Part shown: positions 42,727 to 54,084 of the stretch, piece by piece
How the letters are laid out: each line of letters opens with the position of its first letter
How positions within the stretch are numbered: position 1 is the stretch's first letter
Program-made: the position numbers and the translations under genes
Assembly: GCA_948567375.1 (NCBI GenBank)
Contig: OX419756.1
Location: 63,466,552-63,530,551 of the forward strand
Direction: 5' to 3'
Source: Lunularia cruciata
Taxonomy: Eukaryota > Streptophyta > Marchantiopsida > Lunulariales > Lunulariaceae
Length of the DNA stretch: 64,000 nt
The notes under the pieces: generated by a model
Databases searched by the model: none
The model's input: the letters and a program-made list of their open reading frames with translations, nothing else
What the model was told of the DNA's origin: nothing

Positions 42727-45700
42727 TGTCGTGGGGATCATATGGTCTCGAGATTGCGCTGGGCACCTGGCTGCCTGTGCTTAGGCTTTTGGAGTGTTTT
42801 GTCCTTCTTGTACCGTCTATTATTAGTCCCGGCTCATTATTCTTGACCTCTTGGTTGGTCTATTATCCTCGGCTTTAATATGTTTTGGGTTTGGTGGGTT
42901 TTGCAGTTCTGGTCCAGACTGATCTTCCAGAGAGAATGATCAGGTGGGGTTTTGTGGAGTTGTCCACAAGTTATGCAACCGGACTCAATCCCGGGCAATT
43001 AGTTAAATGTGCTGACCCATCTACATAATCCGGACTGAGTGTAAAAGAAAAGAAGTAAAATTAAAAAAACATTATTATCATCTTCCCTACCGCTGTTTGC
43101 ACATCAAGTACCCACACTCAATCACTAAGAATCTCATTTCCATCTCAATTCCAAGTTTCACAGTTTATAATCCTTTGAGCCATGACACACGGCTCCTAAC
43201 CAAACAGTGACCAAACCGAAGCACACTGACTAGCCAAGCACATGAAGAAAGAAAAGGAATTGAGCAGGTCCTATTTCCTATTCCTTACAACTCCTCATCT
43301 CACTGTTCTGCAGCATCTCCAATTTGTTGTTCTTTCCAAGTCTCCACTGTCCAATAGGTCCTTCCTCAGGATTCTCCTTTCTCTTCGATATTCCGGTATG
43401 TCAGATTTTCCCGAACGCTCAGCACTGCTCTTGCCAAAGGTCTCTACGCCTTGTAGAAGCTCCTGACAAATCCCGTATCGAGCTTGTATATCCAGTCCTC
43501 ATATTATCTTGAGCTGAACATGACTTCTCTCTTCTTTTGTTCATGTCCACCTTTCCTTTGCAAAGCTAGTCTGGCCTTTACCAAAAGCTCTCTACTGTCA
43601 TTTCCCAAAAGCTCTCTGTCCAGCCCTCATTTTTCTCGAAAAATTTCACACACTGTCATCATGTGCACTCCCGCAAACTTCTCCTTTGAAAAATCTCACG
43701 TAGATCCATTGAAAAACCCCTGTTCAGCCCTTCTCCTTCTTGAAAATCCTGCAACCTCCCCTTTGCAAAGCTAGTCTGGCCTTTCCTGAAAACTCTCTAC
43801 TGTCATTACCCAAAAGCTCTCTGTCCAGCCCTCATTTTTCTCAAAAAATTTCACACACTGTCATCATGTGCACTCCCGCAAACTTCTCCTTTGAAAAATC
43901 TCACATAGATCCACTGAAAAACCCCTGTTCAGCCCTTTTCCTTCTTGAAAATCCTGCAACTTCTCCTTTGCAAAGCTAGTCTGGCCTTTCTCGAAAACTC
44001 TCTACTGTCATTACCCGAAAGCTCTCTGTCCAGCTCTCATCTTTCTTGAAATTTTCACATTGTCAGCATGTGCACTCCCCCAAACTTCTCCTTTGAAAAA
44101 TCTCATGTAGACCCACTGAAAAAACCCCTGTTCAGCCCTTCTCCTTCTTGAAAATCCTGCAACCTCTCCTTTGCAAAGCTAGTCTGGCCTTTCTCGAAAA
44201 CTCTCTATTGTCAATACCCAAAAGCTCTATGTCTAGCTCTCATCTTTCTTGAAATTTTCACATTGTCAGCATGTGCACTCCCGCAAACTTCTCCTTTGAA
44301 AACTCTCATGAAAATCCACTGAAAACCCCCTCTGTCAAGCCTCACAATTGCAAAGAAAGAATTGCGATGCAAAAACAATTATGGCAGATCAATGAAGACT
44401 AATCTGCCAAAATCTACCTACTTTGAATGCTATCACGCTAGCAAAGCAAAAACAATCCACTTGATGCTGATTTCTTCCTACGTCCTACGCAAATAGAGCT
44501 GCCAGTAAGGTAACTATCTATAATCCCTAACATGCTGATCTCTTCCGGACATTTTGCCAGAAGTCACCTCCTGTAATATCCATCACCTATTCTTGAATCG
44601 GTTCCTCTTTGCTTAGCACTTGAACTTTATAGATTTCCAGTCTCCTCGAGATCCCATATCCAACGTCCACTATGAGAGAGTTTCGAAACGCCTACTGTCC
44701 ACATTGTAGTGAGTATCTGCTCCACGGCATGCCCGTCCACTTTAGCATCCCTAGTGAAATTTTCACCAGCTTGACGTGCCTTTCTAGTGACACGTTGTCT
44801 TTAAACACAACTCCACAACTTCCGTTTACTACAAGATAGCTTCCACCCTTTCCATTCAGAGAGCCACCAACTCCCAGAAGTAAAATCCAAATCCCTTGGA
44901 CCAGCTTGTGTCTCTCGTTCAATCTCTGTCTACTATCTTGCTGACACTAAACCAGTGTCAGGAATAACTCCTGGCCCCAACCTCCATCACCAAGACGTCT
45001 GCTTCTTCTATCTTCGGAACTTTTATTGCTCTCAACCCTTACCAGCAACTCTGTCGATCACAACTTAAAGACAGCACAACATAGATCCCTCCAAATAATC
45101 TCTAATGGTGAGATCACCTGTCACTGTCCCCGGTCTACTCAATGATGAAAGGTTGTTTGCAGTACACAACTATATTCCACATGAGCTCCTAAGAAGGGCA
45201 CCCTCCCCTGATTCTAACAAATTTACCCCAGCAGGCATAGAAGCAAGCCAGTAGTTCACATCCCATATTCCTTCAACGGCATTTCGGATTTCACAACCTC
45301 TCATCTTCCACAACATCTGTAATCCCTACCCCAACATCCCATCATCTCAACTAACAACCACTCGTATCCTTGATATTTTTCTCTCCGTGAGAATCAAAAG
45401 CCCTACCTTTCCTCACTATCCTCAATCCAGCACTCCAATTTTTCTCACTTCCTCCCTCCACCCCGTTCTCCTTATGTCCTCCTCTTCTTTTCTTTCCTTT
45501 CTGACTCTTCTTGTCCAGGAGAAAAAACCCTTTGATCCTTCACTGTCTTCCCCAAACCCCTCAAGATTTTTTTTTGTCCTATTAACCTTTCAAGATTTTT
45601 CTGTCCTCAAAACCCCCTTTGAACTGTTCCTGTCCCTCCCCAAAACCGCTCGACCTCCTTGTCTCCTTGATTTTCCTTTGTTGCCGCTACCCAACTCTGC

Positions 45701-46158
45701 CTTCCATTCTTTCCCCTTCCCCTTTCTCTGCCACGATCTTCCTCTTTTTTTTCCATTTCTGTTTTCTCTTCCCTTTTGTTTTTCACTTCTTGATTCCTAA
45801 AACCTCTTTATGTTTAGGAGTCCCTTCTTCTTGCTGCTCTGTTCTTTGATTCCTTTCCCCTTGCAGAAGTGCTCGATACCTCTCTATCTTTCAACAAAGC
45901 CCTTCCAGATTTATCTATCTTCTCCTTTCCTTCCTTTCTCAAAAATTCAAGCTACCACTCCTTACCAAGCTCATCTGACATTCTTTTCCGAAAACTCTCT
46001 GCTGTCCAGTCCTCATCTGTCCCAAATTTTCATACCCTGTCAGCATGTGCCCTCCCACAAGACTTTCACTGAAAAAAACCCTCTACTGTCCAGCCCTCCT
46101 CTTCTCAAAATCCTGCAACCACTCCTTACCACTCTCATCTGGCCTTTTCTCAATGATA
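42727..46158 (-). repeat. D2 5' LTR
   Basis: This 3.43-kb LTR runs from TATCATTGAG (mutated TG start, minus strand) to CCCCACGACA. It matches 33820-36803, including the tandem array, and contains an extra segment at about 45288-45740 that the 3' copy has lost. No protein-coding content is recognised in it, unlike the family A LTR. Confidence 0.85.
43559..44345. repeat. About 204-bp tandem repeat, four units
   Basis: Units start at 43559, 43764, 43969 and 44172. The array matches the one in the 3' LTR, so it was present before D2 inserted. Confidence 0.85.
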
Positions 46159-46162
46159 GCGC

Positions 46163-48531
46163 CTTGTCCCCCCACCTTCTCTGACAAGACGCCTAGTGGA
46201 AACCCCACCTTCCAGTAGGCTTTTCTGGATCCCTTAACTCTCTCTTGTTCCTGTCACTGCCCGGCAAAACAATAGGGAATTGTACTTTTCTAGTCCCATT
46301 CTGACTTCTAACCTTTGCCACATGAGTCCCATCATTCAGAACTTTGCTCTCCATTCTAAATTGAGTAATGAAGGGCTGTCCTAGGATCACCGGGTAGGGC
46401 AAGGTATCATGCACGAACACATTAATAGGCTCTACCACATTCCCTATCTTGATTTTGACCTCCGGACAAGCTCCTCACATTGCATTTCTGGTCCTATTCA
46501 CTGAGTTTACCTTCCAATTGATGTCACGGTCCACCTTCCATTGCCCTTCATTGTAGACCGCCTTTGACATGAGATTGACCTCAGATCCTAAATCAAGCAG
46601 CGCTCTCACCAGTGCTTTCACTCCTTGCATCTCGATCTTGCACTCGCTGCAACTTCTCGCCCAAAAAGAGTCTTGAACCTCCTCTGACAAGGGCACAAAA
46701 GACTTCTCATCCTAAAGAGCAGCATCATAGACACGTGCTTCTTGGGTCTCATCCTCTGGTTTTTCCTGTTCAAGCTCAAGCTTGAAAGTTCTCACCTCTC
46801 CTTCAGCCTCACTCCCGTCCTTGTACAGCAAGGATGTATGCGGTCCTTCCTTGTAGAATCGTTTCTACTTTGCCTTGACAAGGAGAAGGTCCTGCACATC
46901 CTTCCTCAAGCTACCAAAGAACTCTTCGTTTGTGAAACCCCTCACCTCTTGCTTCCATAACTTTTTGGCAATCTCTTGCGGATCCAGTTCCATTTCTATG
47001 TCCCAGCTCAACAGCCAACCCGGCCCCTTCCTAGGAGATCTCTCTCTCGGCTTTTGGTTCGCTGCCCCTTCTGTGTCCATTTGTGACTCTTCTCCAACGC
47101 CCAAATTCTGATCCCTACTCTTTTGCGCATTGCTGAACTGCACCTCTTTCCTTCTAACCTGTCTCCTCTCAAGTTCCACTTGCTGTTGCTTTTCCCTTGG
47201 CTGCCCTTCATTATCTGCCCGTTGATCAGATTTTTGTTTCTCTTCCACCATAGCATCCCAAGTGGCACCAACTTCAGCAGTGATGGCAGTTATTACCACT
47301 GGCACATCCCACCCTGATTTCCTCCGGACTTGCTCTGCTAGTCTCTTCTTCTCAACTTCTCCTAGGTCTGCACATTGCTTCACTTCACTCATTGCACTAT
47401 ACACACTAGGCTCAAATGCAGCGACTGCCATAATTACTTCACGTTTGCCCATGTGTCTTTCCAGCAAAGCCTTCATCTCTCCCTTGTTACCGTTCAGTGG
47501 TATTGGCTCCCTAGTATCATAGAAGGCTATCTTCTTCATCCTGGGTTCTCCAACAAACTTCACCCACTATTTGTGTACTGCTTCTGATAGTTCTTGGCAG
47601 TCCCTTTTGGCATGACTCTTATTGTCACACCACATGCACCCATAGGGTTGCCTCCTCTCTCCATCCGTCCTTGCAGTGCTACTCCCACTCTGCAACTGGT
47701 CGACCTTGGTGGTCAGAATCTTCAACCCCTCCATCATTCGCGAGATCTCATCCACTGCTCCTTCTTTGGGCATCTCACTCACTCGCTGTCCCTCCTTCCC
47801 TCTCCCGGACCCAATCACGTTACTCCAAATAGGCGCTTTGGCTATTGCTTCTTCATCCAGCTCTCTCTGCCTCCGCCTGCGGCTTACCCATACAACCGCC
47901 TCCTCAATCTTTCCCCAATTTACCGCTCCCAACCAATCAGGTTGGAGCAAATCAAGTGCATACTCCAACTCATCCTGCAAATGACTATCCGCAGCTCGCA
48001 AAAAGTAGTTAGACCTCTATAGCCTAATGGCCTCAGCTTCACAAGCTGACAGATGCCTCAGTCTCTTGTTAAAATCTCTTAGAGATCTTGAGGCCCCAAG
48101 TTTTTACTCCTTTCGTTCACCCAATCCAAGAACATGGCTTGGGTGACCCGATCTGCATTCTGCAGCAAGAATTCCTCCTTCATCATCTGGGAGAACTCCT
48201 CCCATGTCTCCGCCCCTCTCACCAAGCCCTCAACCACCTTCTTGATTTTGAGTTCAACCAACGTAGGAAACCTAGCAATGGCAATGTTCTCATCCAGATC
48301 ATGAAGCTTAACCTCTCTCCAGTAGACCTTTAGGTACTTGGTCACGTCCTTACCATCAAATTCCCCTTGCTGATCTACCACAGCGTGCAGACACTTCGTG
48401 ACTTGTGAAGATTGCGCTTTCACCCTGTCTCTTTCTTCGTCTTGATCCTTCATGGCTCTCATGGTTGCCATGACAATCAGTGAGATCTCCTGTTCCCTTG
48501 TCATAGCTGCAGATGAAGCCTCTGGGCCCAT
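46163..48531 (-). pseudogene. D1 gag and protease
   Basis: Gag starts at the ATG 48529-48531; a longer frame would need a GTG. The first frame (to 48079) has the capsid segment and the NLGPQDL end, where a one-base deletion shifts the frame. The second (48001-47567) has the zinc knuckle CMWCDNKSHAKRDC and stops at TAG after VHK. The third (47563-46865) ends at TAG after KAK. The protease follows at 46696-46475, with ALLDLGSEV (a D-L-G motif where D2 has D-S-G), and 46438-46193. At 46163 it is cut by D2. There are several independent breaks, more than in D2, consistent with D1 being older. Confidence 0.8.
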
Positions 48532-48638
48532 CTCTACCTCAGCACAGCTCACTACTGTCCACTTAGATCAGTCCAATCTGTCCTTGTTCCCTTCCCTAAC
48601 TCCAACTAGTCGTAACGTCTAAGCACAAGCCTCAAGAT

Positions 48639-48656
48639 TCCCCAGCATGGTCACCA
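48639..48656 (-). other. Primer binding site of D1
   Basis: The minus strand reads TGGTGACCATGCTGGGGA, four bases from the LTR end TCCCCGACA. It confirms D1 orientation. Confidence 0.7.
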
Positions 48657-48660
48657 CTTA

Positions 48661-50108
48661 TGTCGGGGAAATTTTTTGGCCTTGAGAGTGCACAGAGCAC
48701 CTGGCTGCTTGTGCTTAATTTGCCATTATTGTAGTTGATTTAGAGTCTCTCGTAGATTGTCATTCTCTTCCTATTCCTGGTGTGTTGGAAATCTCAGCTC
48801 TGTAAAATTTCGGGTTTTCCTTTGTTTCCTGATGTTGGGCTTCTCAAGGGTTTGTGTTTGTCTTTGGCCTTTGCAGAACTGGCTAGTTCGTACAGGTTTT
48901 GCTACGGTTTTAGACCCGACGGTCCCCAAGAATGGTTGGGAATTTCACAAACAAAAAATAGTATTCTATTTGGCTCAACCCGGCACCCAGACTACTGAAT
49001 CAAACCATTCATACAGACGGACTGAGAGCTCCTAAAATGGAACTTCCTCAATGCTAGTCACAGATCAAACACACCATTTTCTCAGGATTTTTCATTCATA
49101 AAATTTCAGCTGCAAGGTTCACAATTTTGGAAAAGCCAACCAACTCCAGTTCATACAGTGTCTGCACTAAATTATGACAGAAAATCATTTCAGCTAACGC
49201 CTTCACATGCACTCTGTCCGTTAACAGTAAAGACAACTCACTCTCCGGACCTCTTCCTTCACCTCCCAGCAGCACTCCCATCAATGCTTTCTCCTCTGAA
49301 AACCCTCTGTCTCTCAAAATATTCTGCAACTTTCTCTCTTGAAACTCCTCTCCTCATTTCCCAAAACTGTCAGCCCTTCATCTCTCTAAAATCCTCTGGC
49401 ACTTTCCCAAAAACCCTACTGTCCTTTCTTGAAATCTTTTGCAACTTTCTCTCTTGAAACTCCTCTCCTCATTTCCCGAAACTGGCAACCCTTCTCACTT
49501 TCGATAACTCACCATCACTTCCCTACTGTCTTCTCTCGAAATCCTCTGCAACCTTCTCTCTTGAAACTCCTCTCCTCATTTCCTAAAACAGGCAGCCCTT
49601 CTCACTTTAGATAATTCTCTATCACTTCCCTACTATCTTCTCTCAAAATCCTCTTCAACTTTCTCTCTTGAAACTCCTCTCCTCATTTCCTGAAACTGGC
49701 AGCCCTTCTCACTTTTGATAATTCTCAATCACTTCCCTACTGTCTTCTCTCAAAATCCTCTACAACTTTCTCTCTTGAAACTCCTCTCCTCATTTCCCAA
49801 AACTGGCAGCCCTTCTCACTTTCGATAATTCTCCATCACTTCCCTACTGTCTTCTCTCAAAATCCTTTGCAACTTTCTCTCTTCTCTCCTCAATACTTCA
49901 ATTCCCTTGTCTCCAAACTCCTTTCGATCTTTCACAGTCACCCCAATCCCTCTTCCGATTCTTGCAACCACTCCTTACCACTCTCATCTGACATTTTTTT
50001 TTCGAAAGCTCTTTGCTGTCCAGTCCTCATCTATCCCAAATTTTCATACCCTGTAAGCATGTGCCCTCCCGCAAGACTTTCATTGAAAAAGAAAACCCTC
50101 TATTGTCC
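48661..50108 (-). repeat. D1 5' LTR, main part (split by B3)
   Basis: It starts at the PBS side with TGTCGGGGAAAT and continues to GTCC at 50105-50108, where B3 is inserted. The rest is at 57909-57979. The two ends match the D2 LTRs, but the middle is different and has a 107-bp tandem array where D2 has the 204-bp array. Confidence 0.8.
49333..49885. repeat. About 107-bp tandem repeat, about five units
   Basis: The segment TCTCTCTTGAAACTCC recurs near 49333, 49448, 49555, 49662 and 49768, with a partial unit near 49875. The spacing is mostly 106-107 bp. Units contain CTCACTTTCGATAA and CACTTCCCTACTGTCT segments. Confidence 0.8.
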
Positions 50109-50787
50109 TGTGAGCCGGCCTGTCTCTCACTCAGGATGAACCTCTGATGGCTATTATGGTAGCGCACCATGGACTAAGAAGGCAAGGAACCCCAACTCCA
50201 TCATACTCCTCCAAGGCTAACACTCCAAGACTCAAGACATTGCTCACTAGAGAACTCAATGAGAGAGAGATAGTTGCAAATGAAAGGATGATGAGTACCT
50301 CCTCACCCCTTGTTTATATACTTGTGAAATAGTTACGTACCAAAGTTACTAATTACCATAGTAACTCAAGTTACTAGACTAAAAGTCAAGTAAAGTCAAA
50401 AAGTAGAAAGGAATATCCATTCACATGGGCATATTCCCCTTATCTTGACCCAACCACTAAAGCAAGGATTCCTTCACATGGGCTATCCTTGGACTAAAGA
50501 AGAATCTAAAACAAAAAGGCTTGCGGGCCCAAGAGTTCTCAACTCTTTCCCCAAAGCCAAACACCTAGGAATAATACCAAGTCAACACACTAAAATCCAA
50601 AATAGTGGTGCTCATCTTTTCTACTTCCTCTAAAGTAAGGTCCCATCTATCTTAGCTATGACTAACTTTAGCTAACCATGACTAATATAGAACCATCCTT
50701 TATCTCTATATAAATAATATCTCTTAAGTACTTGTAATACCAAGCTAAATATCACAATACCACACACATGCACAAATGGGTGTTACA
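50109..50787 (-). repeat. B3 3' LTR
   Basis: Short-form LTR lacking the 13-bp segment. The polypurine tract (50788-50801, minus strand) abuts it. Its partner at 57230 has GTAAACC in place of GTGAGCC near the terminus. Confidence 0.9.
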
Positions 50788-50835
50788 TTTACCCCCGGAC
50801 TAAGTTTTCACTTTGTCCTCAAAGTGAAGGTCTCT

Positions 50836-53800
50836 CTACCTTCTATGGTACATCTTCAACTTATCATGGTTAATCCTATCAAAGTATCTTCCTCCCAACT
50901 CCTTGAGATCATAGGTGTAATTGCCCCACACCTTCTCCACTATGAAAGGTCCAAAGTACTTAGGCAAAAACTTCTTTTGCACTCTCTTGAATTGAATGGA
51001 ATCAAACAACATTACCCAATCACCTTCTTTGAAAGGCTCCACCTTCTTCTTGTCTTGCCTCTTATCATAGCTCTCCTTTTGTTTCCTTTGGGCTTGCTCC
51101 ACTCGAACCATAGCAACTGCTCTTGCCTCTTCCAACTCCATGAGTTGATCCTTCCTTGACTTCTCTGCATCACCTCCTTGTGCTTTCTTCAATCTCCTAT
51201 GAATGCTTTGGAAGGTAGGAAGATCAAAGTGAATAGGTAAGGTAGACTCAATACCATACACCAATTGAAATGGAGAATATCCAGTGGAAGTTTTCATGGT
51301 TGTCCTATACTCCCACAAAACTGCATGAATCCTCTTGTCCCAATGATGTTTAGCCCCCTCCATTTCTGCATCTTTGGCCAACATCATGCACAAGGTCTGA
51401 TTGGTTCTCTTTGCCAAGCCATTGGAATTTGGCTTATAGGATGTAGTTACTCTATGTGTGATAGAGAAATGTCGTAGCATGGATGTAGTAATGCTTCCTG
51501 TAAACTCTCCTCCTCTATCAGAAACCAACTCCAAAGGGCATCCAAACCTAGTGATAATGCGTTCATAAAGAAATCTACCCACTTCATCTTCATTCTTGTC
51601 CCTCAATGGTCTAGCCTCAACCCACTTGGTAAGGTAATCAGTAACTACCACAATGTACCAATTGTTCCTTGGGGTTCTATTGAGAGGACCTACAAAATCA
51701 ATTCCCCACTTCTCAAAAGGTCCTAGCAATGGAATTGATCTAAGTGGTGGAGTGGATGTAGACTTTCTAGCAAAAGCTTGACAAACATGACAAGTTTTGC
51801 AATAATCAAGACAATCCTTGAAAATCCCTCTCCAATGGTAACCTGCATCTAGAATCTTGAAAGCAATCACCTTTCCTGCAAAGTGTCCTCCACATACTAA
51901 ACCTTCATGAAACTCCTTTATGAGTAAGATAGACTCTTCCTTACCCACTGCTCTTCGAAGTAGACCATCTGCTCCTTGGTGAAAAATAATATCCTCCACC
52001 ATTGTGTAAGGTCTAGATCTTGCTGCAAGGGCCTTCCTCTCCCTAGCATGCATCCCTTCTGGATAGTTACCTTTTGTCACAAAATCCACAATCTCCTTGT
52101 ACTCCATTGGAACCTCTTGAGTGACTGAGATTGTCATGAGCTCCTCATCCGGGAAGGAATCATCCACTGGCTCATCTCCATCATGATCATAGGCTCTAGA
52201 TAATAAATCAGCATTTGCATGTTTCTTTCCTGGCCTATCTTCAATGGTGTAGTCATACTCAGACAAGAGTATCATCCACCTTGCTAGTCTCCCTTCAACA
52301 TTAGGCTTGTTGAAGATGTACTTCAAAGCCTTGTGATCCGTGACAATGGTGGCTTTCCCTCCAATCAAGTAGTGTCTAAACTTCTTGAGACCAAAGATCA
52401 CTGCCAACCCTTCTCTCTCCGTGACAGAGTAGTTCTTCTCTGCTGAAACCATCTGCCTACTAGCATAAGCTATTGGATGATCATGCTCATCTTGGTCTAA
52501 TTGACTAAGAGTGCATCCTATAGCTACATTAGAAGCATCAGTGTAGAGGATGAAAGGTTTATTCCAATCAGGTTTAGCAAGAATTGGAGCTACAACAAGG
52601 GATTGCTTGAGCTCCTCAAAAGCTTTGAGAGCCTCCTTGTCTTCCAAAATCACCATGTAATCTACACCCTTCTTCATGTAGATGGTCAATGCATAAGCCT
52701 TGTTGGAAAATGAGAAGATGAACCTCCTATAGTACCCAACCATCCGCAAGAATTGGCATAACTTTGTCAAGCTTGAAGGGAATGGAAGGTCTGAGATTTT
52801 CCTCACCTTCTCAGGATCAACTGCTATTCCATCCTTGGAGATGATATGCCCCAAAAGTAGACCTTCTTCACACCCAAAAATGCACTTCTCTGGGTTGAGT
52901 GATGCATTTGCCTCATCCAAGCGTTGCAAGACTTTGATTAGGTGCTCAAAGTGCTCCTCCTTGCTCCTATAGACACAAAAGTCATCAATGAAATCTCTCA
53001 CAAATTTCCCAATGAAAGGTTCAAATACCTTATTCATGAACCGTTGCAATGTGGCTAGAGCATTGCAAAGCCCAAAAGGCATGACCTTGAAAGCATAAGT
53101 TCCCCAAGGTGTGGTGAATGTGGTGAGTTGTTGATGCTCTGGTGCAATCTTGATTTGGTTATATCCACTATAACCATCTCCAAAACTGTACCTCTCATGA
53201 CCTGCAACCTCCTCCAAGATCTCATCAATGAATGGCAATGGGTAGTAGTCCTTCTTGGTAACAGCATTGAGCTTCTTGTAATCCACACATACCCGAAGCT
53301 TGCCATTCTTTTTCTTCACAATGACAATTGGAGACACCCATTCTGAATTCTCCACCTCAAAGATAAATCCAGCCTCCTTGAGCTTATCAATCTCCTCCTT
53401 CACAACCAAAGATATTGGTGGGCTAATGCGACGTTGCTTTTGGCGGATTGGTCTTGCATGTGACTCCACCTCTATCTTGTGCTCCTCCAAGGTGACTTCC
53501 TTCAAATCCTTATAACTAAAAGCAAACACATGGATGAACTTGCGGAAAATCTCCTCAAATCTCACCTTCTCCTCCTTGGTAACATTTGGGCCATACTTGA
53601 GGGTAGATAACCTTCTCTCTACCTCCTCAAGTGTCAATGGTGATTTATCTGGGTCCTTCAAAACCTCTGGCTTAGGTGCAAAATCCATAGCACACAAAGG
53701 ATACACATCTGAATCAGATTCAGATTCATCCTCCTCCGTGGAAGTCTCCTCTTCCATGCTTGTGTCCACACCTGAAGCTCCTTCTTCAGAATCTAATTCC

Positions 53801-54078
53801 CAATAATCAGAAGATGGTGTATCTGAATGTGAAGTGTTGGTGGTGTTAGTCACAGGAACAGTGACTCTATGGTTTGATGGCCCAATCTTCAAGTACCCTT
53901 TGTGCCATTGATCAGTTGTGCGTGCTGCTCTCAACCATGGCCTCCCAAGAAGTAAGTCATAGCTTGAATCCTTCAAGACTTGGAAAGTCATGAGATTTTG
54001 AACTCCCATAACTGAAACTACCACCTTATCCATCACTCCTACTGGTCGAACTTGTTGCTTGTTTGCCATGCTAACCAC
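50836..54078 (-). CDS. B3 protease end, RT, RNase H and integrase
   Basis: This open 1080-codon frame is the C-terminal two thirds of the B3 polyprotein; the listed start is internal, after a TGA. It joins RT (SPIVIVKKKNGKLRVCVDY near residues 260-280, FIDDFCVY near 365), RNase H (YTDASN near 515, TDHKALKYIFNKP, ADLLSRAY) and integrase in one frame. This shows how B1 looked before its frameshift. The integrase has the zinc domain CKTCHVC, the first two catalytic aspartates (GIDFVG and SDRGGEF) but K in GLAKRTN, where B1 has the catalytic E. That single G-to-A change should abolish strand transfer. Confidence 0.9.
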   Translation of the reverse strand: MVSMANKQQVRPVGVMDKVVVSVMGVQNLMTFQVLKDSSYDLLLGRPWLRAARTTDQWHKGYLKIGPSNHRVTVPVTNTTNTSHSDTPSSDYWELDSEEGASGVDTSMEEETSTEEDESESDSDVYPLCAMDFAPKPEVLKDPDKSPLTLEEVERRLSTLKYGPNVTKEEKVRFEEIFRKFIHVFAFSYKDLKEVTLEEHKIEVESHARPIRQKQRRISPPISLVVKEEIDKLKEAGFIFEVENSEWVSPIVIVKKKNGKLRVCVDYKKLNAVTKKDYYPLPFIDEILEEVAGHERYSFGDGYSGYNQIKIAPEHQQLTTFTTPWGTYAFKVMPFGLCNALATLQRFMNKVFEPFIGKFVRDFIDDFCVYRSKEEHFEHLIKVLQRLDEANASLNPEKCIFGCEEGLLLGHIISKDGIAVDPEKVRKISDLPFPSSLTKLCQFLRMVGYYRRFIFSFSNKAYALTIYMKKGVDYMVILEDKEALKAFEELKQSLVVAPILAKPDWNKPFILYTDASNVAIGCTLSQLDQDEHDHPIAYASRQMVSAEKNYSVTEREGLAVIFGLKKFRHYLIGGKATIVTDHKALKYIFNKPNVEGRLARWMILLSEYDYTIEDRPGKKHANADLLSRAYDHDGDEPVDDSFPDEELMTISVTQEVPMEYKEIVDFVTKGNYPEGMHARERKALAARSRPYTMVEDIIFHQGADGLLRRAVGKEESILLIKEFHEGLVCGGHFAGKVIAFKILDAGYHWRGIFKDCLDYCKTCHVCQAFARKSTSTPPLRSIPLLGPFEKWGIDFVGPLNRTPRNNWYIVVVTDYLTKWVEARPLRDKNEDEVGRFLYERIITRFGCPLELVSDRGGEFTGSITTSMLRHFSITHRVTTSYKPNSNGLAKRTNQTLCMMLAKDAEMEGAKHHWDKRIHAVLWEYRTTMKTSTGYSPFQLVYGIESTLPIHFDLPTFQSIHRRLKKAQGGDAEKSRKDQLMELEEARAVAMVRVEQAQRKQKESYDKRQDKKKVEPFKEGDWVMLFDSIQFKRVQKKFLPKYFGPFIVEKVWGNYTYDLKELGGRYFDRINHDKLKMYHRR

Positions 54079-54084
54079 AAATGT

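Larger units (their letters stand above)
33820..46158 (-). mobile_element. Family D full-length element D2
   Basis: D2 is a 12.3-kb gypsy element inserted in D1 of the same family. The 4-bp duplication GCGC is at 33816-33819 and 46159-46162. From right to left it has a 5' LTR (42727-46158), PBS, gag, protease, RT, RNase H, integrase, PPT and 3' LTR (33820-36803). All genes carry stops or frameshifts. The two LTRs are very similar, but the 3' copy lacks about 450 bp. Confidence 0.9.
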
